Positions 5,994-16,500 of a stretch of DNA of 64,000 bases are shown piece by piece; position 1 is the stretch's first letter, and each line of letters starts with the position of its first letter. The notes below the pieces were generated by a model that was given only the letters and a program-made list of their open reading frames with translations, had not been told where the DNA came from and searched no databases. Position numbers and translations under genes: made by a program. This stretch comes from DASYXW01 sp035934405 (lineage in GTDB: Bacteria > Acidobacteriota > Terriglobia > UBA7540): positions 19,549 through 83,548 of the forward strand of contig DASYXW010000076.1 in the NCBI GenBank assembly GCA_035934405.1, given 5' to 3'.

Positions 5994-8094
5994 GCGTTCC
6001 GTCCGGCCTTTCCTTCGCCAAGCGCGTCTTCAAGTCGTCCAGTTTTTTCTGCAGCGCGGCAGCCTCGGTCGCGTCGAAATCGCCGTCCAGAGCTTTCGGC
6101 CACTCTTTGATGGCGCGTTCCCACTCTTCCACGGCCAGGCGCTCCTTGCCCAGTTGCAGATGGACATTCCCCAGGTGCTCGAGAATCGTGGGGTCGTCGG
6201 TAATCAGCCGCGCTGCCCGCTCGAGCGGGCCCTCCGCCAGGTCAAAGCGGCGCATCTTGAAATAGGCCCAACCGAGGCTATCCAGGTAGGCTCCATTGTT
6301 GGGCTCGGTTTGGAGCGCCTGCTGAACGTATTTCACCGACTCTTCCAGGCGCACGCCGCGGTCGGCGAGCATGTACCCGAGATAGTTGGCCGCCGGACCG
6401 TTCGTGGGGTCCACGGCCAGCACCTGCTTGAATGCTTCCTCCGCCCGGTCAAACTTCTTTTCCCGTTCGTAGATGGAGCCCAACATGAAGCGCGCGTTCT
6501 CCTGCTCGTCGGGCTTGGCGGCCTCGCTGAACGCCTTCCGCCCGGCTGATTCGGCGTCGGTGAAGCGCTTGGCTTGGAGATACACCTGGGCGATCGCCAG
6601 TTCGTCCTCCACCTTGGGCGCTCCACCGCTGAGCGCCTGGATCTCCTGCACGGCCTCGTCCACGTGGCCCTGCTCGCCCAGCATCGAAGCGTGAAGCACC
6701 ACGAGCGACCGGTCCTTGGGGTAGGCCTTCAGCGCCTTCTCGGCCTCGGCCAGCGCCTGGTCCGGGTGGTGGTTGAGCCGCAGAGTTTCGATGATCAAGA
6801 CTTCGCCGCGCGGCGCCTGACTCTCGCCGAGCGCCACAATCTCGCGGAAGGTATCGAGGGCCGCGGGATACTTCTCTTCCGTCCGGTAAATCACACCGAG
6901 CTGTTCCAGAAACGCCGCCCGGTTGCTCGCCTCCCCGGCCGTATACTGCCCGCCGGGTTTCTCGGAGTTCTTGAGAAGTCCTTGCACGATTTCGATCGCT
7001 TGATCGTTATTTCCCGCCGCCTCTTCCAGCAGCACCTGCTCGTAGGAGGCTTCCAGATTACCGGGCTGCAAAGTCTGGGCGCGCTGCAGTTCCTTGCGTC
7101 CGTCGTCGAAGCGTCCCTCCACCCGATCCAGCCGTCCCAGGCGCAGATGAGCGGCGGCGTCTTCGGGATCGGCTTTCAGGATCTTCTGCAGCTCGCCGCG
7201 GGCCGCAGCGGTCTTGCCGGTGGCCATCAGCGCCTCGGCGTAGTGTTCGCGGATCTCCTGGTTTTCCGGATCGAGCGCGAGCGCCGCCTGGTAGCTCGTC
7301 TGCGCTTGGCTGAAATCGTGGGCTTGCGAGTAGGCCTGGCCGAGCATGGCGAGCGCGCTCGGATCCATCTCGCTTTCCGGAATCCCTTTCAGCGCCGCGA
7401 TGGCATCCGCCGTGTCTCCCTGGTCGGAGTAAAGCTGCGCCAGGTATTTCAGCGCTTCGTGCGAACTCGGGTCGGCGTTCAGGGCCTTCTTGAAAATCGC
7501 CTCGGCTTTGGCTTCCTGATTTTCCAGCCGGTAGAGCCTTCCCAGCGTGACATAGGAGCTCACGTCTTTCGGATCCAGGCGAACCAGCGCCTCCAGATGT
7601 TCCACCGCCTTGGCCAGGCTGTCCTTGGCGGCGGCATTGCCCTGGTTTTCGCCCAGATTGTGCAGGTAAATCGTGGCCAGCACGCGGTGCGCATCCGCGT
7701 TATCGGGGTCCACCTTGAGCACGCCCTGCGCTTCTTCCACCGCCTCACCCACGCGGCTCACGCGATAATAAAGCTCGGCCAGCTGGGTGCGCAGGAACAG
7801 CGAACTCGGATCGTCCGCCATCGCCTGCTTGTATTCCGCAATCGCCTGTTCCACTAAGTCGCTGCGGTTGTACACTCCGGCCAGTTCCTGGTCGCGCCGC
7901 GCCAGCATGAAATGATAGTAAGCGGCTCCGCGATCCGGCGCCGGCGCCGCCTTGCCCTGGTCCGCGGACGCGGAGGATGACGGCGGATTCGCGGCGCCGG
8001 AGGCCGATTGTCCAGACTGCGCCGACGCGGCCGTTGTGCCCAGCACGAAGAGGATGATTCCCATTCCAAAGAAGGTCTTGCCGATCTTTTCCAT
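5986..8094 (-). CDS. Secreted tetratricopeptide-repeat protein
   Basis: The protein is about 702 aa, with a signal peptide (KTFFGMGIILFVLGTTAASA) followed by a low-complexity Ser/Ala/Pro linker. Roughly sixteen TPR units then fill residues 60-690. Typical units are AEAIFKKALNADPSSHEALK, AQTSYQAALALDPENQEIRE and AEEAFKQVLAVDPTNGPAAN. It is probably a periplasmic or outer-membrane scaffold; no catalytic domain is visible. The ATG at 8094 is preferred over a GTG at 8106 because GGAAGGA lies just upstream. It is divergent from sdhC across about 220 bp. The specific role is unknown. Confidence 0.9.
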   Translation of the reverse strand: MEKIGKTFFGMGIILFVLGTTAASAQSGQSASGAANPPSSSASADQGKAAPAPDRGAAYYHFMLARRDQELAGVYNRSDLVEQAIAEYKQAMADDPSSLFLRTQLAELYYRVSRVGEAVEEAQGVLKVDPDNADAHRVLATIYLHNLGENQGNAAAKDSLAKAVEHLEALVRLDPKDVSSYVTLGRLYRLENQEAKAEAIFKKALNADPSSHEALKYLAQLYSDQGDTADAIAALKGIPESEMDPSALAMLGQAYSQAHDFSQAQTSYQAALALDPENQEIREHYAEALMATGKTAAARGELQKILKADPEDAAAHLRLGRLDRVEGRFDDGRKELQRAQTLQPGNLEASYEQVLLEEAAGNNDQAIEIVQGLLKNSEKPGGQYTAGEASNRAAFLEQLGVIYRTEEKYPAALDTFREIVALGESQAPRGEVLIIETLRLNHHPDQALAEAEKALKAYPKDRSLVVLHASMLGEQGHVDEAVQEIQALSGGAPKVEDELAIAQVYLQAKRFTDAESAGRKAFSEAAKPDEQENARFMLGSIYEREKKFDRAEEAFKQVLAVDPTNGPAANYLGYMLADRGVRLEESVKYVQQALQTEPNNGAYLDSLGWAYFKMRRFDLAEGPLERAARLITDDPTILEHLGNVHLQLGKERLAVEEWERAIKEWPKALDGDFDATEAAALQKKLDDLKTRLAKERPDGTQN

Positions 8095-8316
8095 GAGTCC
8101 TTCCACGCCGCCCGGCTCTCCGGGCGCTGCACGAGTCCTTACTCATGGATTATCGCACGAGGCAGGGAGGGTGTCAAAACACTGCACCCGCTCGCGCTTC
8201 ATTCGCCGGCCGGAGTTGTGCTAGGATGATCTCTAGTTTTTCTGTCAGGGTCATCCCGAGCTACTCGGCCAGAGAGAAGGCTCCAACCCACTTTGCCAGA
8301 AAGGAGAGCCAGGGAA

Positions 8317-8694
8317 ATGAGCGTCAAAGCCTCCGAGTACCTCACCTATCGCGGCAAAGGAGGGCAGTGGAGCTGGATGCTGCATCGCGCGACCGGCCTC
8401 GGAGTGTTGCTGTTCCTGCTGATCCACATTGTTGACATCGCCCTTATCGGTTACGGACCGAAGGTTTTCAACGCGTTGCTGTTCATCTATCGCGCGCCGG
8501 TGTTCCGGCTGAGCGAGGTTGTGCTCGTTGCGGCGGTGGTCTACCACGCTCTGAACGGGGTGCGTATCTTCATCATCGACTTCTGGCCGGGTACCTGCGC
8601 CTACCACCGCAAGATGATGGTCATGGTGGCTGTGATGTTTGTGGTGATTTTCGTTCCTGCCGCAATCTATATGCTGCGGTGGACGGTGCGATAG
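8317..8694 (+). CDS. sdhC: Succinate dehydrogenase cytochrome b556 subunit
   Basis: The 125-aa membrane anchor has three transmembrane helices (about 30-50, 60-85, 100-120). The motif SWMLHRATGLGVLLFLLIHI supplies the quinone-site Ser/Arg region and H-ligands; YHALNGVRIFIID gives a further histidine for heme b. It anchors SdhAB for complex II. ATG 8317 has AAGGAG ten bases upstream; an earlier TTG at 8293 lacks one. It heads the sdhCDAB operon. Confidence 0.92.
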   Translation: MSVKASEYLTYRGKGGQWSWMLHRATGLGVLLFLLIHIVDIALIGYGPKVFNALLFIYRAPVFRLSEVVLVAAVVYHALNGVRIFIIDFWPGTCAYHRKMMVMVAVMFVVIFVPAAIYMLRWTVR

Positions 8695-8716
8695 ATGTCG
8701 CAATAGGAGGAACCGG

Positions 8717-9154
8717 ATGGGTTCGTCAGCCATTTCGGGACGGGCAAGACCGGAGAGCGGCATGGAACTCTACGCCTGGCTCTTTATGCGCCTCTCCGGA
8801 GTGCTGCTGCTGTTCCTGGCGCTGGGGCACTTGCTGGTCATGCACCTCATCAATGATGTGGGCGTGATTGACTTCAACTTCGTCGCCCGGCGCTATGCCA
8901 CTCCCTTCTGGCGCACCTACGACCTCTTGATGCTGTGGCTCGCCCTCCTTCACGGCCTGAACGGACTGCGTACCGTCATCATGGATTACGTCCACGCGCG
9001 CGGCTGGCGCGTCTTTTCGCTCGGCCTGGTTTACGTGCTCGGTTTTGTATTCCTGGCGCTCGGTTCAAACGCCATCCTGACTTTCAACCCCGGTCAGTTC
9101 GCCGTTCCGCCGGTTACCGGTACAGCGGCGAAGGTCCCGGGGCTGGGATCTTGA
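8717..9154 (+). CDS. sdhD: Succinate dehydrogenase membrane anchor subunit
   Basis: This 145-aa protein has three predicted helices. FMRLSGVLLLFLALGHLLVM and LLHGLNGLRTVIMDY mirror the RxSG...H and HxxNGxR motifs of SdhC, as expected for the paired anchor subunits. It sits 22 bp after sdhC with TAGGAGGA before ATG 8717. A downstream ATG at 8762 (MELYAW) is an alternative start. It forms the quinone/heme domain of complex II with SdhC. Confidence 0.9.
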   Translation: MGSSAISGRARPESGMELYAWLFMRLSGVLLLFLALGHLLVMHLINDVGVIDFNFVARRYATPFWRTYDLLMLWLALLHGLNGLRTVIMDYVHARGWRVFSLGLVYVLGFVFLALGSNAILTFNPGQFAVPPVTGTAAKVPGLGS

Positions 9155-9285
9155 CCTCGCTTTGTCGCAGGATCGGCAAAGCAAAAGACTTATTTCTATG
9201 TAGACGGGGAAGTTATTGAATCTGTGAGGCTTTCATTCTGCCTTCAGGCTCTACATCCACCCTTAAAAGGCGAACAAAGATTTCC

Positions 9286-11007
<1,722 letters not shown>

Positions 11008-11010
<3 letters not shown>

Positions 11011-11084
11011 GTGATTGAGTGATTGAGTCATCGGGCCATTTGCTCTTCGTTGACTCAATGACCCGATGGCTCAATGGGACGGAG
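11008..11084. repeat. Octamer-repeat palindrome between sdhA and sdhB
   Basis: Units ATTGAGTG, ATTGAGTG, ATTGAGTC, ATCGGGCC form the left arm. ACTCAATG, ACCCGATG, GCTCAATG form the right arm after a loop containing CTCTTCG. The arms can pair with few mismatches. It occupies the whole sdhA-sdhB gap, so it would be transcribed inside the operon mRNA. Confidence 0.85.
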
Positions 11085-11090
11085 TCCCCG

Positions 11091-11789
11091 ATGCAGGTTC
11101 ATCTAAAAATCAAACGCTTCAACCCGGAAAAGGACACCCAGTCCTGGTGGGGTCAGTATACGGTCGACGCCGAGCCCACCGACCGATTGCTCGACGCGCT
11201 GAACCACGTCAAGTGGTACCTGGACGGCACGCTCACCTACCGCCGCTCTTGCGCCCACGGTGTTTGCGGGTCCGACGCCATGATCGTGAACGGCTCGAAC
11301 CAGCTTGCCTGCAAGGTGCTGCTCAAGACGCTCGGCTCAAAGATCACCGTCGAGCCCATGCGCGGCTTTCGTGTAATCAAAGACCTGCTGGTGGATCTCG
11401 ACGCCTTCTTCGAGAAGTACCGCCAAGTGAAGCCGTACCTTATCACCTACACGCCTACGCCGGAGAAAGAGCGCCTCCAATCTCCCGAAAACCGCGAGAA
11501 GTATGACGACACAACCAAGTGCATCCTTTGCGGCGCCTGCACCACGTCGTGCCCGTCGTTCTGGGCGAACTCTGATTACGTCGGGCCAGCGGCCATCGTC
11601 AACGCCCACCGGTTCATTATGGACAGCCGCGACGAGGGCGCGGAAGACCGCCTGGAAATCCTCAACTCCGCCGACGGCGTGTGGCGCTGCCGGACGATTT
11701 TCAACTGCGTCGAGGCTTGCCCGCGCGGCATCAACGTCACGCGCGCCATCGGTGAAGTGAAGCAGGCGCTGATGTATCGCAAGCTGTGA
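11091..11789 (+). CDS. sdhB: Succinate dehydrogenase iron-sulfur subunit
   Basis: The 232-aa product starts MQVHLKIKRF at 11091; an earlier in-frame start would add octamer-repeat-encoded residues. It holds the [2Fe-2S] ligands in RRSCAHGVCGSDAMI plus a later QLAC. The 4Fe-4S/3Fe-4S ligands are in CILCGACTTSCPSF and CVEACPRGIN. It carries electrons from SdhA flavin to the quinone site. Confidence 0.96.
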   Translation: MQVHLKIKRFNPEKDTQSWWGQYTVDAEPTDRLLDALNHVKWYLDGTLTYRRSCAHGVCGSDAMIVNGSNQLACKVLLKTLGSKITVEPMRGFRVIKDLLVDLDAFFEKYRQVKPYLITYTPTPEKERLQSPENREKYDDTTKCILCGACTTSCPSFWANSDYVGPAAIVNAHRFIMDSRDEGAEDRLEILNSADGVWRCRTIFNCVEACPRGINVTRAIGEVKQALMYRKL

Positions 11790-11805
11790 GACGCGTGCCA
11801 GTTTC

Positions 11806-11834
11806 TTGACCGTTCTTTTCGCCGCCCCTATAAT
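11806..11834 (+). promoter_or_regulatory. Sigma70-type promoter for lysS
   Basis: TTGACC at 11806-11811 and TATAAT at 11829-11834 are separated by exactly 17 bp. The site lies 52 bp upstream of the lysS start and just after the sdhB stop, marking lysS as a separate transcription unit. Confidence 0.8.
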
Positions 11835-11886
11835 CACCCTTTGCCCGCTTCGGGACTTCCGAACTCATCCGAGCGATGGAAAGTGA

Positions 11887-13431
11887 GTGTCCGTGTCCAC
11901 TGGCGAACACCAGGAGTTCATCGAGCAGCGGCAGGCCAAGCTGCGCGCCATCGTCGATCTCGGTTTCGAACCTTATCCGCGCAAGTTTGATTGCACGCAC
12001 GGTCTCGCCGAAATTCTGTCCACCTTTTCGTCCCGCACCGCGGAGGAGATTGCGGCGCAAAAGGTCGCGGTGCGGGTGGCTGGCCGCGTCATGACCCTGC
12101 GGCCGCACGGCAAGGCGGGGTTCGCACATCTGGCGGGCGGCGGCGCCAAGCTGCAGATCTACGTCCGGCTGGACGCGGTCGGCGAGAGCGATTTTTCGCT
12201 GTTCAAGTTGCTCGACCTCGGCGACCTGATCGGCGTGGAGGGTTATCTCTTCCGGACGCGCACGGGCGAACTCACGGTGCACGCGGAGCATCTGCGCTTC
12301 CTTGCCAAAGCGCTTCTTCCTCTGCCCGAAAAGTGGCACGGCCTTACCGACCTCGAGACGCGCTACCGCCAGCGTTACGTGGACCTGATGGTGAACGCGG
12401 AATCGCGCCAGGTGTTCGAGCGGCGGGCAAGCCTGGTGCGGGCCATCCGCGACTTCCTCAACGCCGAAGGCTTTCTCGAAGTCGAAACCCCCATGATGCA
12501 GCCGATGGCTGGCGGCGCACTGGCCCGGCCGTTCAAGACGCATCACAACGCGTTGGACATTGATCTCTTCCTGCGTGTCGCACCCGAGCTTTACTTGAAG
12601 CGTCTGATCGTCGGCGGGCTCGACCGCGTTTTCGAGATCAATCGCAACTTCCGCAACGAAGGGATTTCGACGCGGCACAATCCTGAGTTCACCATGCTGG
12701 AGTTTTACCAGGCGTATGCCGATTACCGCGACATGATGGCGCTCACGGAGCGCATGTTGCGGCAGGCGGCCACGGCGACACTCGGCACGACAGAGTTCGA
12801 GTATGGCGGCCAACGTATCTCGCTCGAACGCTTCGAGCGGCTGACGATGAAAGAAGCCATCGCGCGGATGTGGCCGGTAGAAGGACAAGGCTTGACGGCG
12901 GAAGGCTTGAGCGAACCCAAAGCGGTGTTCTCGTGGATCGAGGCCTACAATCGTTGGGCGGCGGCAAGTGGGCAGGAAGCGCTCGCGCTCGCCTCTGGAA
13001 CCGCGGCCGGCCTGGCGCTACAGGCGCTCTTCGAAGCGGTGTGCGAGCGGAAACTGATCCAGCCGACGTTCGTTCTCGACTACCCGCTTGAAGTCTCGCC
13101 CCTTTCCAAACAGAAAGCCGACGATCCGAACTTCGTCGAGCGCTTCGAGCTCTTCATCGGCGGCATGGAAATCGCCAACGCCTTCAGCGAACTCAACGAC
13201 CCCGCCGAGCAGCGCCAGCGCTTCAATTACCAGCAACTGCTGCGCGAGAAGGGCGACCTTTCCGCGCACGCCGTTGACGAGGACTACATCCGCGCCCTCA
13301 GCTACGGCATGCCGCCGACGGGCGGCGAGGGTGTGGGCATCGACCGCCTCACCATGCTGCTGACGGACTCCCGCTCCATCCGCGACGTGATTCTGTTTCC
13401 GTTGCTGCGCCCCGAAAGAAGCGCCTATTGA
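11887..13431 (+). CDS. lysS: Lysyl-tRNA synthetase (class II)
   Basis: The 514-aa enzyme charges tRNA-Lys. An OB-fold anticodon-binding domain (about 60-150: VRVAGRVMTLRPHGKAGF) precedes the class II catalytic core. Motif 2 is FEINRNFRNEGISTRHNPEF with the following TMLE. Motif 3 is GEGVGIDRLTMLLTD followed by IRDVILFP. The start is GTG (11887, or 11893 in the same frame); no strong ribosome-binding site discriminates them. A sigma70 promoter lies upstream. Confidence 0.95.
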   Translation: MSVSTGEHQEFIEQRQAKLRAIVDLGFEPYPRKFDCTHGLAEILSTFSSRTAEEIAAQKVAVRVAGRVMTLRPHGKAGFAHLAGGGAKLQIYVRLDAVGESDFSLFKLLDLGDLIGVEGYLFRTRTGELTVHAEHLRFLAKALLPLPEKWHGLTDLETRYRQRYVDLMVNAESRQVFERRASLVRAIRDFLNAEGFLEVETPMMQPMAGGALARPFKTHHNALDIDLFLRVAPELYLKRLIVGGLDRVFEINRNFRNEGISTRHNPEFTMLEFYQAYADYRDMMALTERMLRQAATATLGTTEFEYGGQRISLERFERLTMKEAIARMWPVEGQGLTAEGLSEPKAVFSWIEAYNRWAAASGQEALALASGTAAGLALQALFEAVCERKLIQPTFVLDYPLEVSPLSKQKADDPNFVERFELFIGGMEIANAFSELNDPAEQRQRFNYQQLLREKGDLSAHAVDEDYIRALSYGMPPTGGEGVGIDRLTMLLTDSRSIRDVILFPLLRPERSAY

Positions 13432-13434
13432 TGG

Positions 13435-13514
13435 CTGTAGCGGCGCGCCCCTAGCGCCACGCCCCTAGCGCCAGGTCTAGCCCGGAGAACGCCGGTGACG
13501 ACACCGGCGCTACA
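13435..13514. repeat. GC-rich palindromic element with CTGTAGCG arms
   Basis: The element opens with CTGTAGCGGCG and closes with CGGCGCTACAG, with CCCCTAGCGCCA-type repeats inside. The arm matches the hairpin at 3733-3762. It lies between the convergent ends of lysS and the FG-GAP gene, so it could terminate or separate the two transcripts. Confidence 0.65.
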
Positions 13515-13516
13515 GC

Positions 13517-16500
13517 TCAGTTCACGGTCAGGGTCAGCGTGGTCGGGTTCGACAAGCTGCCCGCCGTCCCGGTCACCGTGAGCGTATAGGTGCCCGCCTG
13601 TGTGCCGACGGGAGGCGCGGGCGCGCTGCCGCCGCCGCAAGCCGTCCATAGCGCGATGAAGAGCATCACGGCACCCAACACAACCCACGCTTGCCGTCCG
13701 CCGGCGAGCTTCCGGTTTGCGAGCGTTTTCAAAGCCAGGCCGAAAGTGAGCGCCAGGCCGAGAAGCGCTAGCAGGAGGGGCGAGATCTTCGGGGCGTTCT
13801 TGAACAGCCGCGTGGGCGGCCGGCGACGGGTGGCTATCGGCGCCAGCGCCCGCGCAGCCGTGCTGACCGTTACCGTGGCCGTCGCGACGTTCGGTGAGTT
13901 GACCGTTAGCGAGGTCGGCGTGACGGAGCAACTGGCGTTCGTCGGCGCTCCGGCGCACGCGAGCGACACCACGCCGCTGAAGCCTCCCGTGGGGGAGATG
14001 CTCACCGTGTAGACGGCGGACTGGCCGGCTGTGACGGTCATGGACGAGGTCGCGGAGGACAGCGTGAAATCCGCCGCCGCGCCGCTGAGCGCCACGGTCT
14101 GCGGACTGCCCGGAGCGCTGTCGGTCACGGTCAGCGAGGCGGTCCGGCTGCCCGCGGCGGCCGGCGTGAACGTAACCGTGATGGTGCACGTGGCATTTTC
14201 CGCCACGGACGTGCAACCGGTGCTCGTCTCCGCAAAGTCCCCCGGATTGGTTCCGGTGATGACGATACTGGTAATGGTGAGCGTGGCCTGACCGGCGTTG
14301 GTCAGGGTCACGGTTTGCGGCTTGCTGGCCGTGCCCACGGCCGGGCTGGTGAAGGCCAGGCTGGGAGGGTTGAACACGACGGCGGCTGCGGTCGCCGTTC
14401 CAGTAAGGCTCAGGACTTGCGTCGCGGGGATGGCGTTGTCGGTAATCGTAAGCGTTCCGCTCGCCGCCCCCGCCGCGGTGGGACTGAAGGTAACGCTGAT
14501 GGAGCAGGTCTTGCCCGCCGCGATCGAACTCCCGCAAGTGTTCGTCTCCCCGAATCCGCTGCTGGGCACGACGCTGGTGATCGTGAGCGTGGTGTTGCCG
14601 GTGTTCTTCAGAGTCACAGCCTGGGCGGTGCTGACGGTGCCTACCAACTGGTCGCCGAAGGTGAGGCTGGTAATCGCTGCGCCGACCGAGTCGAGCAGCG
14701 TCACGGCCGGCGCGTTGATGCCGGTCCCGGTCAGATTGATGGTTTGGGTGCCGGGGGACGCGTTGTCGGTCAGTGTGATCGCTCCGGTCCGGGTGCCGCT
14801 CGCGGTCGGCGTGAACGTGGCCATGATGGTGCAACTCTTGCCGGCAGCTACTGACGTGCAGCCCGTGCTGCTCTCAGCAAAGTCGCCGCTCGCGGCAATT
14901 TTTGTGATGGTCAGCGACCCGGTGCCGGTGTTGTTCACAGTCACGGTCTGCGGAGCGCTGGTGGAACCAACGGCCTGGGACGTAAAGGTGAGGCTCGACG
15001 GGGTCAAGGTGACGCTGGACCCGGAGCCCACGCCGCTCAAGTTCTCGACCTGAGGGCTCCCCGGAGCGTTGTCGGTGAGCGTGACGGTCCCGGTTTGAGT
15101 GCCCGTTGCCGTTGGGGTGAACGTGACGCTGACCGTGCAGCTTGCTCCTGCGGCCACCGACCCGCCGCAGGTGTTGGTTTCAGCGAACTGGGCGCTGGCC
15201 ACGACGCTCGTGAGGGTGAGCGTGGCGTTGCCGGAGTTGGTGAGGGTGATGGTTTCCGCGGCGCTCGTGGTGCCCGTGTTCTGGGCGGGGAAAGTAAGGC
15301 TGGTTGGGGCCAGGGTCACGGCCGGGGCCGTTCCGGTGCCGCTCAGGCCGATTGTCTGCGGGCTGCTGGCGGCGCTATCCGTGATGCTGATGGAGCCGGT
15401 CCGCGTGCCGCTCCCGGTGGGCGCAAACGCAACATTAATCGAGCAGGACCCTCCGACTGCGAGGGTCGAGGGAGCCATGGGACAGGCGTTGGTTTCCGTG
15501 TAGTCGCCGGTAGGCGTGATAGCCGTAATGCTGAGGGGCGCGCTGCCCGGATTGCTCAGGGTCAACGCCTGCGCGGCGGTCGTCGCGCCCACGATCTCGC
15601 TGCCGAAAGCGAGAGAGCGGGGGGAGAGGGCCACGACCGGCGTGTTGAGAAACACGAAGACGCTGCTGCCCAACTGGTCCGCCGCGGCCACATCCAGGCT
15701 GCCGTCGCCGGTGAAGTCTGCGGCTGCCACGGATTCGTGTTTGCCCTGGGCGAAGAAGCCGGTGGAGTGATCGGTGTGCGTTTGGAACGTGCCGTCGCCG
15801 TTGCCGAGAAGAATCGAGACGGTATTGGCACTGAGGCTGGTGTTGCCGACCACCAGGTCAACTTTGCCGTCGCCGTTGAGGTCGCCGGTTGAAACCGCCA
15901 GCGGCGTGATGCCGGTGGCGTAGTCCACATGCGGCTGAAAGGTGCCGGGCGAGGTCTTGCTGCCCAGCAGAATGGAGACGGTATTCGAGGTTTCGTTGGT
16001 GACGGCCAAATCGAGCGCGCCATCGCCGTTGAAATCAGCGGCGGTCACCGAGGAAGCTCCCTTGCCCACCGCGTAGTCCACGTGGGTTTGGAAACTGCCG
16101 TCGCCGTTGCCGATGAGGACCGAAACGGTGTTGGACGGCCCTTCGGCGACCGCCAGGTCCAGCTTGCCGTCGCCATTGAAGTCCGCCGTGGTCACCCACT
16201 GCGGCTTGGTGCCGGCGCCGGTTGCAAACGGAGACCCATTCGCTGGAGTAAAGGTGCCGTCGCCGTTGCCGAGCAGGATGGTGACGGAGCTGTCGGAGGA
16301 GTTGGCCACGGCAAGGTCCAGTTTGCCGTCGCCGTTAAAGTCGCCGACCGCCACCGAAACGGGATTGCTGCCCACGGCCGGAGACGCGGAGGCGGCCGTG
16401 AACACACCGGTCGAGCTGCCGAGCAGAATGGTGACGCTGCCCGAGGCTTCCTCGTTCACCACCGCCAGATCGAGATTGCCGTCGCCGTTGAAGTCGCCGA